Below are positions 1 through 8,159 of a stretch of DNA of 64,000 bases, one piece after another. Every line of letters starts with the position of its first letter. The stretch's first letter is position 1. The notes under the pieces were generated by a model that saw only the letters and a list, made by a program, of their open reading frames with translations, was not told the origin of the DNA and ran no database searches. Origin of the DNA: Halodesulfovibrio aestuarii DSM 17919 = ATCC 29578 (GTDB lineage Bacteria > Desulfobacterota > Desulfovibrionia > Desulfovibrionales > Desulfovibrionaceae); NCBI RefSeq assembly GCF_000384815.1, contig NZ_ARQF01000020.1, positions 620,001-684,000 on the forward strand, read 5' to 3'. A program made the translations under genes and the position numbers.

Positions 1-428
1 TGAATAGCCATACGGCCAGCAACTTCAGACATAGGAGTAAGAAGTGGAAGGGAACGGTCAGCTTTCTGAACGGTTTCGTATGCGATGCAAGTTGCGCCGG
101 ATTCCATAAGACCTTTGGTCTGTGGCTCGTCAGCAGCAAGATGAAGGTAAGTAAAGAGGATCTGGCCTTTACGGAGCATACCGTATTCGGAAGGCTGTGG
201 TTCTTTAACGTGCATTACCATTTCAGCTTTGTCGCAGATTTCCTGCGGGGTATCGATGATGGTTGCACCAGCAGCTACGTATTCTTCATCAGAAAAACCG
301 GAACCGACACCAGCGCTTTTCTCAACGAGGATTTCATGACCGTGTGCTACCATGGTGGTAACGCCAGCAGGGGTCATACAAACGCGGTTTTCTTTAACTT
401 TAATCTCTTTAAGTACACCTACGATCAT
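1..428 (-). CDS. ald: Alanine dehydrogenase, N-terminal part (cut by window edge)
   Basis: This is the first 142 codons of an NAD-dependent alanine dehydrogenase; the rest lies beyond base 1. It starts MIVGVLKEIK and contains the family's substrate-binding stretches (ENRVCMTPAG, MVMHVKEPQPSEY, LFTYLHLAAD). The ATG at 428 follows an AGGAG box. In taurine degradation this enzyme oxidises the alanine formed by the aminotransferase back to pyruvate, releasing ammonium and regenerating the amino acceptor. It is the last visible gene of the leftward taurine operon, 34 bases after tpa. Family identification is firm; the taurine role is inferred from the neighbours. Confidence 0.93.
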   Translation of the reverse strand, partial: MIVGVLKEIKVKENRVCMTPAGVTTMVAHGHEILVEKSAGVGSGFSDEEYVAAGATIIDTPQEICDKAEMVMHVKEPQPSEYGMLRKGQILFTYLHLAADEPQTKGLMESGATCIAYETVQKADRSLPLLTPMSEVAGRMAI

Positions 429-462
429 TGTCTTATCTCCTAAGAATATCGTGTTATTTTAC

Positions 463-1839
463 TTATGCAGAAATAGATGCAAAGGATTTATCAAGTGCAT
501 CAATAATTTCATCAATTTCAGATTTACCAGCAATCAGTGCAGGGCTGAAACAAAGAGTGTTGTTGAACTCTTTAAAAGAGCGGTTTGTGCGGCCGATGAT
601 AACACCTTCTTTCCCACAATTGCCAGCAACACCAGCTGCAACAGATTCGTCCACAGGTTCTTTGGTAGCACGGTCTTTAACGAGCTCAAGCCCCTGGAAG
701 AGACCTTTACCGCGAACGTCGCCGATAATGGAGTACTTGTCTTTCAGTTCAAAGAGACGATCCTGGAAATAGTCACCCATTTTGACGACGTTGTCGAGCA
801 GGTTTTCGCGAATGATAATTTCCATGTTAGCGAGTGCTGCAGCAGGACCAGCAGTACAACCACCGAAGGTGGAAATATCGCGGAAGTAATGCATACGATC
901 GGAAGGATCCGCTTTAAACTGATCAAAAACTTTTTCAGTGGTTACGGTACAGGAAATACCTGCGTAACCGGATGCAACACCTTTCGCCATGGTTACCATG
1001 TCCGGGGTGAAGTCAAAATGCTGGTAACCAAACCATTTACCGGTACGACCAAGACCGCATACAACTTCGTCAATGTGAAGAAGAACGTCGTAACGATCAC
1101 AAATTTCACGGATAATCGGGAAGTACTCAGGTACAGGAACGATTACGCCACCACCAGCAGTGATCGGTTCAAGAACTACACCGCCAACGTTTTCAGGTCC
1201 TTCATTCTGAATGAGAGACTCAAGAGCGTGAGCACATTCAATGTCACAGCTACCGTATTCTTTACCGAATGGACAACGGTAACAGTTACAGTTTGCGAGT
1301 TCTACAAAGCCAGGAGCAAACGGACCGTACTGGTTTTTACGTTCAAACTGTCCAGTGGAGGAAAGAGCACCAATGGTAGTGCCGTGGTAGTCACGATCAC
1401 GGAACACGATTTTGTGTTTAGAGCCGTCACCTTTAAGGTGTGCGAGCTGACGTACGATTTTGTATGCTTTTTCGTTAGCTTCAGAACCGGAGTTAGAATA
1501 GTAAACACGGCCCATGCCAGGCATTTTATCAAGAAGAGCTTCAGCGAACTGTGCACCCGGAATGCTACCGGCGGAACCAGCAAAGTAACAAAGCTTTTTA
1601 AGCTGTTCATAAACTGCTTTTGCAATTTCTTCACGGCCGTAGCCTACGTTAACAGTCCAAACGCCACCGGAAACAGCGTCGAGGAACACTTTGCCGTTTG
1701 CGTCTTTGATACGCATGCCTTCACCTTCAACAACAACCATCGGGTTTGCGTCACCGTCGAATGGTTTGTGCTGGGTGAGATGATGCCAACAATTTTCTTT
1801 ATCCTGCTGTACAGCTTTTGTAATTTCTGCATTGCTCAT
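463..1839 (-). CDS. tpa: Taurine:pyruvate aminotransferase
   Basis: A 458-residue class III PLP aminotransferase. It moves the amino group of taurine to pyruvate, giving sulfoacetaldehyde and alanine in the cytoplasm. Visible features are the cofactor-binding SGSEANEKA segment near residue 120, the HIDEVVCGLGRTG stretch with its PLP-contacting aspartate, and MAKGVASGYAG, whose lysine should form the Schiff base. A GAAGGG box precedes the ATG. The length is full for the family. On sequence alone another omega-aminotransferase is possible. The location between a sulfoacetaldehyde-reductase-like alcohol dehydrogenase and alanine dehydrogenase makes Tpa the best call. Confidence 0.92.
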   Translation of the reverse strand: MSNAEITKAVQQDKENCWHHLTQHKPFDGDANPMVVVEGEGMRIKDANGKVFLDAVSGGVWTVNVGYGREEIAKAVYEQLKKLCYFAGSAGSIPGAQFAEALLDKMPGMGRVYYSNSGSEANEKAYKIVRQLAHLKGDGSKHKIVFRDRDYHGTTIGALSSTGQFERKNQYGPFAPGFVELANCNCYRCPFGKEYGSCDIECAHALESLIQNEGPENVGGVVLEPITAGGGVIVPVPEYFPIIREICDRYDVLLHIDEVVCGLGRTGKWFGYQHFDFTPDMVTMAKGVASGYAGISCTVTTEKVFDQFKADPSDRMHYFRDISTFGGCTAGPAAALANMEIIIRENLLDNVVKMGDYFQDRLFELKDKYSIIGDVRGKGLFQGLELVKDRATKEPVDESVAAGVAGNCGKEGVIIGRTNRSFKEFNNTLCFSPALIAGKSEIDEIIDALDKSFASISA

Positions 1840-1896
1840 TTTTTTACCCTTCTACTAGATCAAAGTATAATAAAATAAAATATAATAAACATTTAA

Positions 1897-1956
1897 GAGG
1901 GGGGAACCCCTTAGTCGCGACGGTGATAACGGCTCCGGCGCTGCTAAGGGGACCCC
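1897..1956 (-). promoter_or_regulatory. Inverted repeat between sarD and tpa
   Basis: The 123-base gap between sarD and tpa contains CCCCTTAG (1907-1914) and its exact complement CTAAGGGG (1944-1951), flanked by further G-rich and C-rich arms. An RNA hairpin with a GC-rich loop would form just after the sarD stop codon. There is no clean run of U, so it could be a weak terminator, a processing or stability element, or a palindromic repeat. It may set the relative output of sarD and tpa. Confidence 0.5.
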
Positions 1957-1962
1957 TATGCG

Positions 1963-3114
1963 CTAAAATGTTTTCTGCAAATGGTCGAGAAGCTGTTTCT
2001 CAGTGCACTGGCGTGGATTGTTGTCCATAAGACGTTTTGCAGCCATTGCTCGAGTTGCGATACCTTCAAGATCAGATTCCTGCACACCGTAAGGAGCGAG
2101 ACCTACTTTAATGTCGAGGTCTTCGAGCATTGCGATAAATGCCTCTGCACAACCTTCTGCACGTTCCAAAACAGGACCGAAAGTATCTTCGCCGTTAAGG
2201 ATGTCAGCAACGATTGCATATTTCTCAGGATTAGCCATATAGTTGAAGCTAATACCTACAGGTGCGAAACATGCCATCAGGAGGCCATGAGGAAGCTTAT
2301 ATTTGGCAGGAACAGAAGTACCTACTGCGTGGATAACACCGTTCTGAGTGTTACCGAAGCCAAGACCTGCGAGAGCGGAACCGTAAAGCATTGCTTCACG
2401 TGCTTCGAGGTTAGAACCGTTGGTGTATGCTTTGCGAATATTCGCAGCAATCAACTTCATAGCTGCAAGGTTCTGAGCATCGGTAAATGGAGTAGCACGC
2501 AGACCTACGAAAGATTCCATTGCGTGAACGAATGCGTCTACACCAGTCATTGCGGTAACGTGAGCTGGAAGACCGGTAGTGATAGCTGGATCGAGGATAA
2601 CAGCATCAGCGTACAGATAATCACTCACAACACCCATTTTCGCACCAGTTTCGTTGTTGGTCAGTACAGAAATGGAAGTCATTTCAGAACCAGTGCCCGC
2701 AGTGGTAGGAATTGCGATCATTGGCATACAAGGACCAGGAACAACGTTTACGCCGAAGTACTTGGAAATAGGACCTTCGTGTACTGCGAGAACAGAAGCT
2801 GCTTTTGCAGTATCAAGAGCACTACCACCACCGAAACCGATGATAACGTCAGCTTTGAATTCGGTTGCTGCGCTGGCGCAATCCTGGATAGAGTCAGCAT
2901 TTGGCTCGAGCTCTGCTTTTGCATAGAGAACAAATTCAATGCCTGCAGTTTCGAGAGCTTCTTCTACCGGCTTATGAAGGCCGAGAGATGCAAGACCCGG
3001 GTCAGTTACGATAATTGCACGCTTACCACCGAGATTTTTAACTTCATCGCCAGCCTGTGCAATAGAACCTACGCCGTGTACAGTTTTGCTTACTGAATGG
3101 AATGTGTGATGCAT
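1963..3114 (-). CDS. sarD: Sulfoacetaldehyde reductase (iron-type alcohol dehydrogenase)
   Basis: A 383-residue group III, metal-dependent alcohol dehydrogenase. The N-terminal Rossmann part carries GFGGGSALDTAKA, followed by PTTAGTGSE. Probable metal ligands are the Asp and His of GVDAFVHAMES and the later histidines in HAVGTS and KLPHGLL. In the anaerobic taurine pathway this enzyme (SarD) reduces sulfoacetaldehyde to isethionate with NADH; isethionate is then cleaved by the radical enzyme IslA, which is not in this window. A GTG at 3117 directly before the ATG is an equally possible start; AAGGA lies 6-9 bases upstream. The substrate is inferred from being sandwiched between tpa and the permease. 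Confidence 0.87.
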   Translation of the reverse strand: MHHTFHSVSKTVHGVGSIAQAGDEVKNLGGKRAIIVTDPGLASLGLHKPVEEALETAGIEFVLYAKAELEPNADSIQDCASAATEFKADVIIGFGGGSALDTAKAASVLAVHEGPISKYFGVNVVPGPCMPMIAIPTTAGTGSEMTSISVLTNNETGAKMGVVSDYLYADAVILDPAITTGLPAHVTAMTGVDAFVHAMESFVGLRATPFTDAQNLAAMKLIAANIRKAYTNGSNLEAREAMLYGSALAGLGFGNTQNGVIHAVGTSVPAKYKLPHGLLMACFAPVGISFNYMANPEKYAIVADILNGEDTFGPVLERAEGCAEAFIAMLEDLDIKVGLAPYGVQESDLEGIATRAMAAKRLMDNNPRQCTEKQLLDHLQKTF

Positions 3115-3162
3115 CACTTTCTATCCTTTTTATTTGTTTAGTACCTTGATCTTATACTTCTT

Positions 3163-4608
3163 CTATTTTTTGAAGAAAGTAGGGAGCTCAATGCCGCCCA
3201 TCATCAATGAACGCTGAGTCTCATAATCAAGACCTTTGAATTCACCCATTTTTATTTTGTAGAAAAACGCGCCGAGTAGAGTCCAGAGTACCAGTGCAAT
3301 CCAGGATTCTGTGCCGATGGAACCAGGGGAACCTGGAACGGTAAGAAGCAGGATACAAATTATGGAGCTCACAGAGCCAAACGCCGCAAAAATAATCTTT
3401 TTCGAGGTTTTCTCTTCACTTCGGAACGCTACAGCAACTTTGTATGCAGCAAGACAAGTGTAGAGGTAACCAATAACCGTACCAACCGCAGACATATCTA
3501 CTACCCAGTTCAGTACCTCACGACCGAAGAACGGTGCGATGATGGTAAGCAGGGTTACGAACACAATAGATTTGTGCGGGGTACCATGCTTTGGATGAAT
3601 ATCTCCAAACCAGCTTGGAAGGATTCTTGCGCGGCCGATGCTGAAGAGCAAACGGGATGATGCGATGAAGAAGCCGTTAATACCGGTGAAGATTGCTGCT
3701 GAAACTGCGATTGCGAGAATCACACTACCTGCTTTACCTAATGAAAGGTGAGCAACGTAGCCAGTAGCCCAAGGTACATCCATAGCTAAAAGCTCTTTGT
3801 AAGGCATAAGACCAGCTACAGCGAGAGTAACCATTGCGTAGAGCACAACGCCACACAGAATTGCGGTCACCATCAGTTTAGTTGCCATCTCATGCGGAAA
3901 ATCAAATTCTTCAGCAGCCTGAGGAATGGTATCAAAGCCAACGTAAAGCCAAGGTGCGATAGCTACGATTGCCATGATAGATGCCATTGGGCTGCGATGC
4001 TCTGCAAACAGTGGGAACAAGTTGGAAACTGAAGAAGTTTCATGCAGGGTCGTTCCAGCAAACAGCGCAAAAACGCCACCAACCAGTGCAATTGCGAGAA
4101 ACACCTGAATTTTACCAACAAGATCCGCACCACGGTAGTTGATCCAGCCACAACCTACGAGAATAGCAATAAGCATTGCCAGTTCGCCGGCGTAAATGTC
4201 CCAACCTACGATTGTGTACAAATATCCAACTTCAAATACCCCTGGAAGGAGGAATCTAAAAAGCAGCGCAAGCGCTGACGCGTTAAGTGCAATAATACAA
4301 ATATAACCAAGCGCTAATGCCCAACCACATACAAATGCAGCTGTAGGGCCGAATCCAACATATGCAAATACAAATTCGCCACCAGCAACTGGGTACTTCC
4401 CGATCATGTCACCATAGCTCATGGCAACAAAAAGAAGCATCACTCCGCCAAGTGCGAAACCGATGCACGAAGCAAGTGGTCCCGCGGTTGGCAAAAATCG
4501 CAGTGCAGGCAATACAAACGCGCCCCAACCTAAAATTGCGCCAAGCGCAAGCGCCCAAGCCTGACTAGGCTTAATCGTCTTTTTTAATGAAGTCTGTGTC
4601 TCAGCCAT
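3163..4608 (-). CDS. APC-superfamily amino acid/taurine permease
   Basis: A 481-residue inner-membrane transporter with about twelve hydrophobic segments and the APC-type first helix (GAILGWGAFVLPALRFL). It is the first gene of the taurine operon and probably imports taurine; the substrate is inference from position. The open frame runs upstream to 4776, but the ATG at 4608 has a GGAGG box and the upstream codons overlap the sigma-54 promoter, so 4608 is the better start. The C-terminal tail after the last helix is short and basic. A general amino acid permease cannot be excluded. Confidence 0.88.
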   Translation of the reverse strand: MAETQTSLKKTIKPSQAWALALGAILGWGAFVLPALRFLPTAGPLASCIGFALGGVMLLFVAMSYGDMIGKYPVAGGEFVFAYVGFGPTAAFVCGWALALGYICIIALNASALALLFRFLLPGVFEVGYLYTIVGWDIYAGELAMLIAILVGCGWINYRGADLVGKIQVFLAIALVGGVFALFAGTTLHETSSVSNLFPLFAEHRSPMASIMAIVAIAPWLYVGFDTIPQAAEEFDFPHEMATKLMVTAILCGVVLYAMVTLAVAGLMPYKELLAMDVPWATGYVAHLSLGKAGSVILAIAVSAAIFTGINGFFIASSRLLFSIGRARILPSWFGDIHPKHGTPHKSIVFVTLLTIIAPFFGREVLNWVVDMSAVGTVIGYLYTCLAAYKVAVAFRSEEKTSKKIIFAAFGSVSSIICILLLTVPGSPGSIGTESWIALVLWTLLGAFFYKIKMGEFKGLDYETQRSLMMGGIELPTFFKK

Positions 4609-4753
4609 AAAACTTATGCCCTCCAAAACCTTTTGCGACAGTATCCGTCGCTGTAATCTCTTTTTTGGCGTAAACCAATACACCAAACCTATAGAGTAGT
4701 ATGTAACCTGTCCCACGAAGTTCATTCTACTGCTTTGCAACACTCCCCTAAAA

Positions 4754-4768
4754 GCAAACCTTGTGCCA
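4754..4768 (-). promoter_or_regulatory. Sigma-54 (-24/-12) promoter of the taurine operon
   Basis: Read leftward the sequence is TGGCAC-AAGGT-TTGC, matching the sigma-54 consensus TGGCAC-N5-TTGC at every conserved base. It points at the permease gene, about 145 bases before its ATG, giving a leader of roughly 130 bases. A sigma-54 activator gene starts divergently 175 bases away, so the promoter, its regulator and the operon form one unit. Confidence 0.88.
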
Positions 4769-4779
4769 ATTATCACATC

Positions 4780-4890
4780 TTACACAACCCTACGCATTAT
4801 AAGGTTTTTTCACTGAGCGTCTGATGAACCTGAAATAATGAGTGAGTCATTCTTGCATTGATTTTAAAAAAAACTTAATGAGATGTGTAA
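4780..4890. promoter_or_regulatory. Candidate activator-binding region
   Basis: The divergent region upstream of the sigma-54 promoter contains an exact inverted pair, TTACACA (4780-4786) and TGTGTAA (4884-4890), and between them AATGA-N5-TCATT (4837-4851). Sigma-54 activators of the PAS/TyrR-HTH kind bind inverted repeats of this scale upstream of their promoters. Which element is used cannot be decided from one sequence. Confidence 0.4.
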
Positions 4891-4941
4891 ATTTTCTGAA
4901 AAAACGATGCAAATTTGAATTACTACAAAACGAAGGATGCT

Positions 4942-6681
4942 ATGCCAACAACTCGAGCCATGACACCACCCTCCACAAATGAGAATTTTTTCTCAACCAT
5001 TCTTTGCAAAGGAAAAGAATGGGTTATTGAAAAGCACACCAACAATCTTTGCACACTTTTCCCTTCATTTTCACAAGCTGAAGCGCCTGAGTCATTTCTG
5101 CATCACATTCGACAACATACACTTCCTGCAGATGCTTTACAGCTCGCAACTATGCCGGAAGGCGCAACAGTTTTTGTTAAAATTCAGAATGTTAATTACT
5201 GTGTGACGTGGCACTGGATCGATGAAAACACTGAATACCGTTCAGTCACGGTTTACAGCATCAACAATGAGAGCTTCCAAAACGCAGCCCTCCATAAAGA
5301 AGAGCTCGATGTCCTTTTTGAATCAATGCATGATGGCATTTGGGTAATTGACGGGAACGGTATTACTCAGCGCGTAAACAAAGCTATGGAGCGCATCGCT
5401 GGTATCAAAGCAGAAGAAGTAATAGGCAAGCACGTCTCAGAAGCGGTTGAAATGGGCTATACAACAACGTGTGTAACCTTGAGAGCTTTAGAAGCAGGCC
5501 ACTCTGTAACAATGTTTGATGACTACAGCAATGGCGTACGTTGCCTTAACACCAGCACCCCTATCTTTGATGCAAATGGTGAAGCATGGCGAGCAATTGC
5601 ATGTATCCGAGACATCAGTGAACTGAAGACATTGCAGACAAAGCTCAGTAAATATGAACTGGAAGCACAAGTATATAGAGACAAATTAAAAACTTTAGAA
5701 AAAGGTCAAGCTGAAGGAATACTTGGTAACAGCCCTGTTATGCTGCAACTTTCGCAGGACATCCAGCGGGCTGCGCACGTTGACGCTCCAGTGCTTTTGT
5801 TAGGTGAAACCGGTACTGGTAAAACACTCACAGCCGGCACTATCCACAAACAAAGCGGACGCGGCGAAGGACCCTTTATATCTATTAACTGTGGGGCTAT
5901 TCCGAGTGAGCTTCTAGAAGCAGAACTTTTCGGGTATGAGGCGGGAGCATTCTCCGGCGCTTCCGAAAAAGGCAAGGCCGGAATGTTTGAACTTGCAGAT
6001 GGAGGAACGCTCTTCCTTGATGAGATTGCCGAACTTCCTTTACTCATGCAGGTTAAGCTGTTGCACGTTCTTGACGGTGACGGCTACCGAAAGGTCGGAG
6101 GAACCACACAGCTGAAGCCTAATGTGCGCATTATTGCTGCAACTAACAAATCTTTTGACAAGCTGCTTGCTTCCGGCACCTTCCGGGAAGATCTGTACTA
6201 CCGCCTGCGCGTTCTTATTGTGTCCATCCCGCCATTGCGTGAACGCGCAGAGGATATTCCATTACTAGTACAGCACTTCCTCACCAGTGCGAATTTGAAA
6301 TACAATCTTCGTAAGGCTCTTTCACCAGACCTGCTTTCGACACTTTCTCAAAACAGTTGGCCGGGCAACGTCCGAGAACTTCGTGCAGCCGTAGACTACC
6401 TCGTTGCCATGTGTGATCAGGATCTTATTACTCCCGACTATCTTCCGCCGCATTTTCTTTCTGCAAATGAAAACTGCGGAGCGACGATACCAAGCGTCAC
6501 TCACATCAACATGAAAGATGAAGTAGAAAATCTGGAGCGCAAGCTTATCAAACAGGCATTAACTGAAGGCAGGAGCACATACAAAGCTGCAAAACTACTC
6601 GGAACCAGCCAGTCAACCATTGTCCGCAAGGCTCAACGATACAAAATCGGCCTCGTCGAGGTAAGCCACAATCTCTCGTAA
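4942..6681 (+). CDS. Sigma-54-dependent PAS/AAA+ transcriptional activator
   Basis: A 579-residue enhancer-binding protein. A variable N-terminal region is followed by a PAS sensor domain (about residues 120-230, starting near LFESMHDGIWVID), a short coiled linker, a AAA+ domain (about 250-490) with Walker A GETGTGKT and Walker B GGTLFLDE, and a TyrR-type helix-turn-helix at the C-terminus (KAAKLLGTSQSTIVRKA). The sigma-54 contact loop reads GAFSGA rather than GAFTGA. The ATG at 4942 has AAGGA four bases before it; the TTG at 4915 would add nine residues. It is divergent from the taurine operon and almost certainly activates it, with taurine or a metabolite as the likely PAS signal (inference). 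Confidence 0.92.
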   Translation: MPTTRAMTPPSTNENFFSTILCKGKEWVIEKHTNNLCTLFPSFSQAEAPESFLHHIRQHTLPADALQLATMPEGATVFVKIQNVNYCVTWHWIDENTEYRSVTVYSINNESFQNAALHKEELDVLFESMHDGIWVIDGNGITQRVNKAMERIAGIKAEEVIGKHVSEAVEMGYTTTCVTLRALEAGHSVTMFDDYSNGVRCLNTSTPIFDANGEAWRAIACIRDISELKTLQTKLSKYELEAQVYRDKLKTLEKGQAEGILGNSPVMLQLSQDIQRAAHVDAPVLLLGETGTGKTLTAGTIHKQSGRGEGPFISINCGAIPSELLEAELFGYEAGAFSGASEKGKAGMFELADGGTLFLDEIAELPLLMQVKLLHVLDGDGYRKVGGTTQLKPNVRIIAATNKSFDKLLASGTFREDLYYRLRVLIVSIPPLRERAEDIPLLVQHFLTSANLKYNLRKALSPDLLSTLSQNSWPGNVRELRAAVDYLVAMCDQDLITPDYLPPHFLSANENCGATIPSVTHINMKDEVENLERKLIKQALTEGRSTYKAAKLLGTSQSTIVRKAQRYKIGLVEVSHNLS

Positions 6682-6729
6682 GAGTATATATCGAAAATCA
6701 GATCACCTTCGACTTATTCTTTTGCATCA

Positions 6730-6762
6730 AACCTCTGTACTTATGTACAGAGGTTTTCTTTC
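6730..6762 (+). terminator. Rho-independent terminator
   Basis: Perfect 11-base stem AACCTCTGTAC / GTACAGAGGTT with a TTAT loop, followed by a T-rich tract. It ends the sigma-54 activator transcript. Confidence 0.88.
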
Positions 6763-6888
6763 GACTTTGCGCTTTTTTTACTATACGCATTTATGAATTA
6801 TTTTTGATAGATGACACTTTAATATCTAAAGAAAACGGCTGTACACAACCTGATTACCTGAACGATTTTTTTTCACCGGAGACCCCCT

Positions 6889-7977
6889 ATGTACTCTCGT
6901 CACTTTTTTTCCCGTATTCTATTCCTTACGCTGCTTCTCGCAATGGTTTGCGGATGTTCTAACCGGCAGTTCATCTCCGGCACAAAGACATACCAGAGCA
7001 AAGATTGCATCCGGGTTCTAGATATTAATGAGGACGAAGCATGGGAAATTGGAGTTGCCGTTGCGGCAACTACGTTCGACAGAGTTCAGGCAACACCGGG
7101 TACTAATTTAATACATGCAAACCATTACGGCCCGATTATGGGGCAAGCCCGTGCGACCATTGAGCCAATTGAACTCCGCTCAAAGACTAACAAAAATCTT
7201 TCAGGCTTTGTTTACGATGTGTATTCAAAAGGTAGCGGACTCAACCGCACCCTTGTTCCCAGCTATATGGCAAGCGATTTTGCAACAGAGTTGCAACAAT
7301 ACATTGAGACACAACAAATTCGAAGCAATGTTCTCTGCGGTTTTGAAAAAAGCTACCCAAAAGGGATGTTAGGACGCGCTACGGGAACATGCTGGCTCGT
7401 AGATTCCCGTGGCTATCTTGTTACATGCGAGCATGTTGCAGGTAACAAACGTACTCTGGAAATTGTTTTGCCGAACGGTACCACCCGAACTGCGACTGTC
7501 GTTCTTACCGACAAAACTAATGATTTAGCCATTCTTAAAATTGATCCGCTTCCGGAAGCATACCGCCCCATTCCTGTTGCTCTTACTACACTCAGCAATG
7601 TTGGAGAATCCATATACATCCTCGGTTTTCCAAAGGGAGAAAAAGTCGGCAACTCCCTCAAAATGTCAGACGGCATCATCAGTTCTTTGCTCGGCTTTCA
7701 AAATAATACCACGGAATACCAACTCAACGCCCCTATCAACGGCGGAAACAGTGGCGGCCCTGTATTCAACACTCGTGGTACAGCAGTAGGAGTTGTTAGC
7801 TCCAAGCTGGTAGCACTTGGCACGGAAGGTATCGGATACGTTAAAAAAACAAACGGACTTGCCTTACTTTTTGCTCAGGTTGGAATCTCTCCTCTGCCGT
7901 CAATCAACAAGACTTTTGCAGCAGAGGAAATTTACACTCAGTACAGAAACTCTGTCTTCTTGATTAGGCGCTACTAA
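6889..7977 (+). CDS. Trypsin-like serine protease lipoprotein
   Basis: A 362-residue protein with a lipoprotein signal (hydrophobic stretch ending VCGC near residue 23). An N-terminal region of about 140 residues resembles nothing I recognise. A DegP/trypsin-fold domain follows, with an apparently complete catalytic triad: His in VTCEHVAGN, Asp in KTNDLAILKI and Ser in GGNSGGPVF. No PDZ domain follows, so it is not a standard DegP/DegQ. It is probably anchored in the periplasm and could cleave or sense misfolded envelope proteins. It is monocistronic, with GGAG before the ATG. The next 180 bases to the FAD gene are AT-rich with no feature. Confidence 0.83.
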   Translation: MYSRHFFSRILFLTLLLAMVCGCSNRQFISGTKTYQSKDCIRVLDINEDEAWEIGVAVAATTFDRVQATPGTNLIHANHYGPIMGQARATIEPIELRSKTNKNLSGFVYDVYSKGSGLNRTLVPSYMASDFATELQQYIETQQIRSNVLCGFEKSYPKGMLGRATGTCWLVDSRGYLVTCEHVAGNKRTLEIVLPNGTTRTATVVLTDKTNDLAILKIDPLPEAYRPIPVALTTLSNVGESIYILGFPKGEKVGNSLKMSDGIISSLLGFQNNTTEYQLNAPINGGNSGGPVFNTRGTAVGVVSSKLVALGTEGIGYVKKTNGLALLFAQVGISPLPSINKTFAAEEIYTQYRNSVFLIRRY

Positions 7978-8159
7978 TTTACCGCACAATTAATGACAGT
8001 TACTATGCCGCGCATATGCATAAAAACAATATAATATATTATTTCAACTAATTATATAGAAACGTTCTCTTTTGACGAATCAGCCAAGATGATTATATAG
8101 AGAGCGGCTGTATAGTAATCACAATCCGCACCATATACATTTCAGATAAAGAGTATCTA

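Noticed and set aside
352-1878. Long open frame antisense to tpa, and a similar one antisense to sarD at 1981-3096
   Set aside because: These are mirror frames of strongly coding genes. They have no ribosome site and read as non-protein-like sequence.
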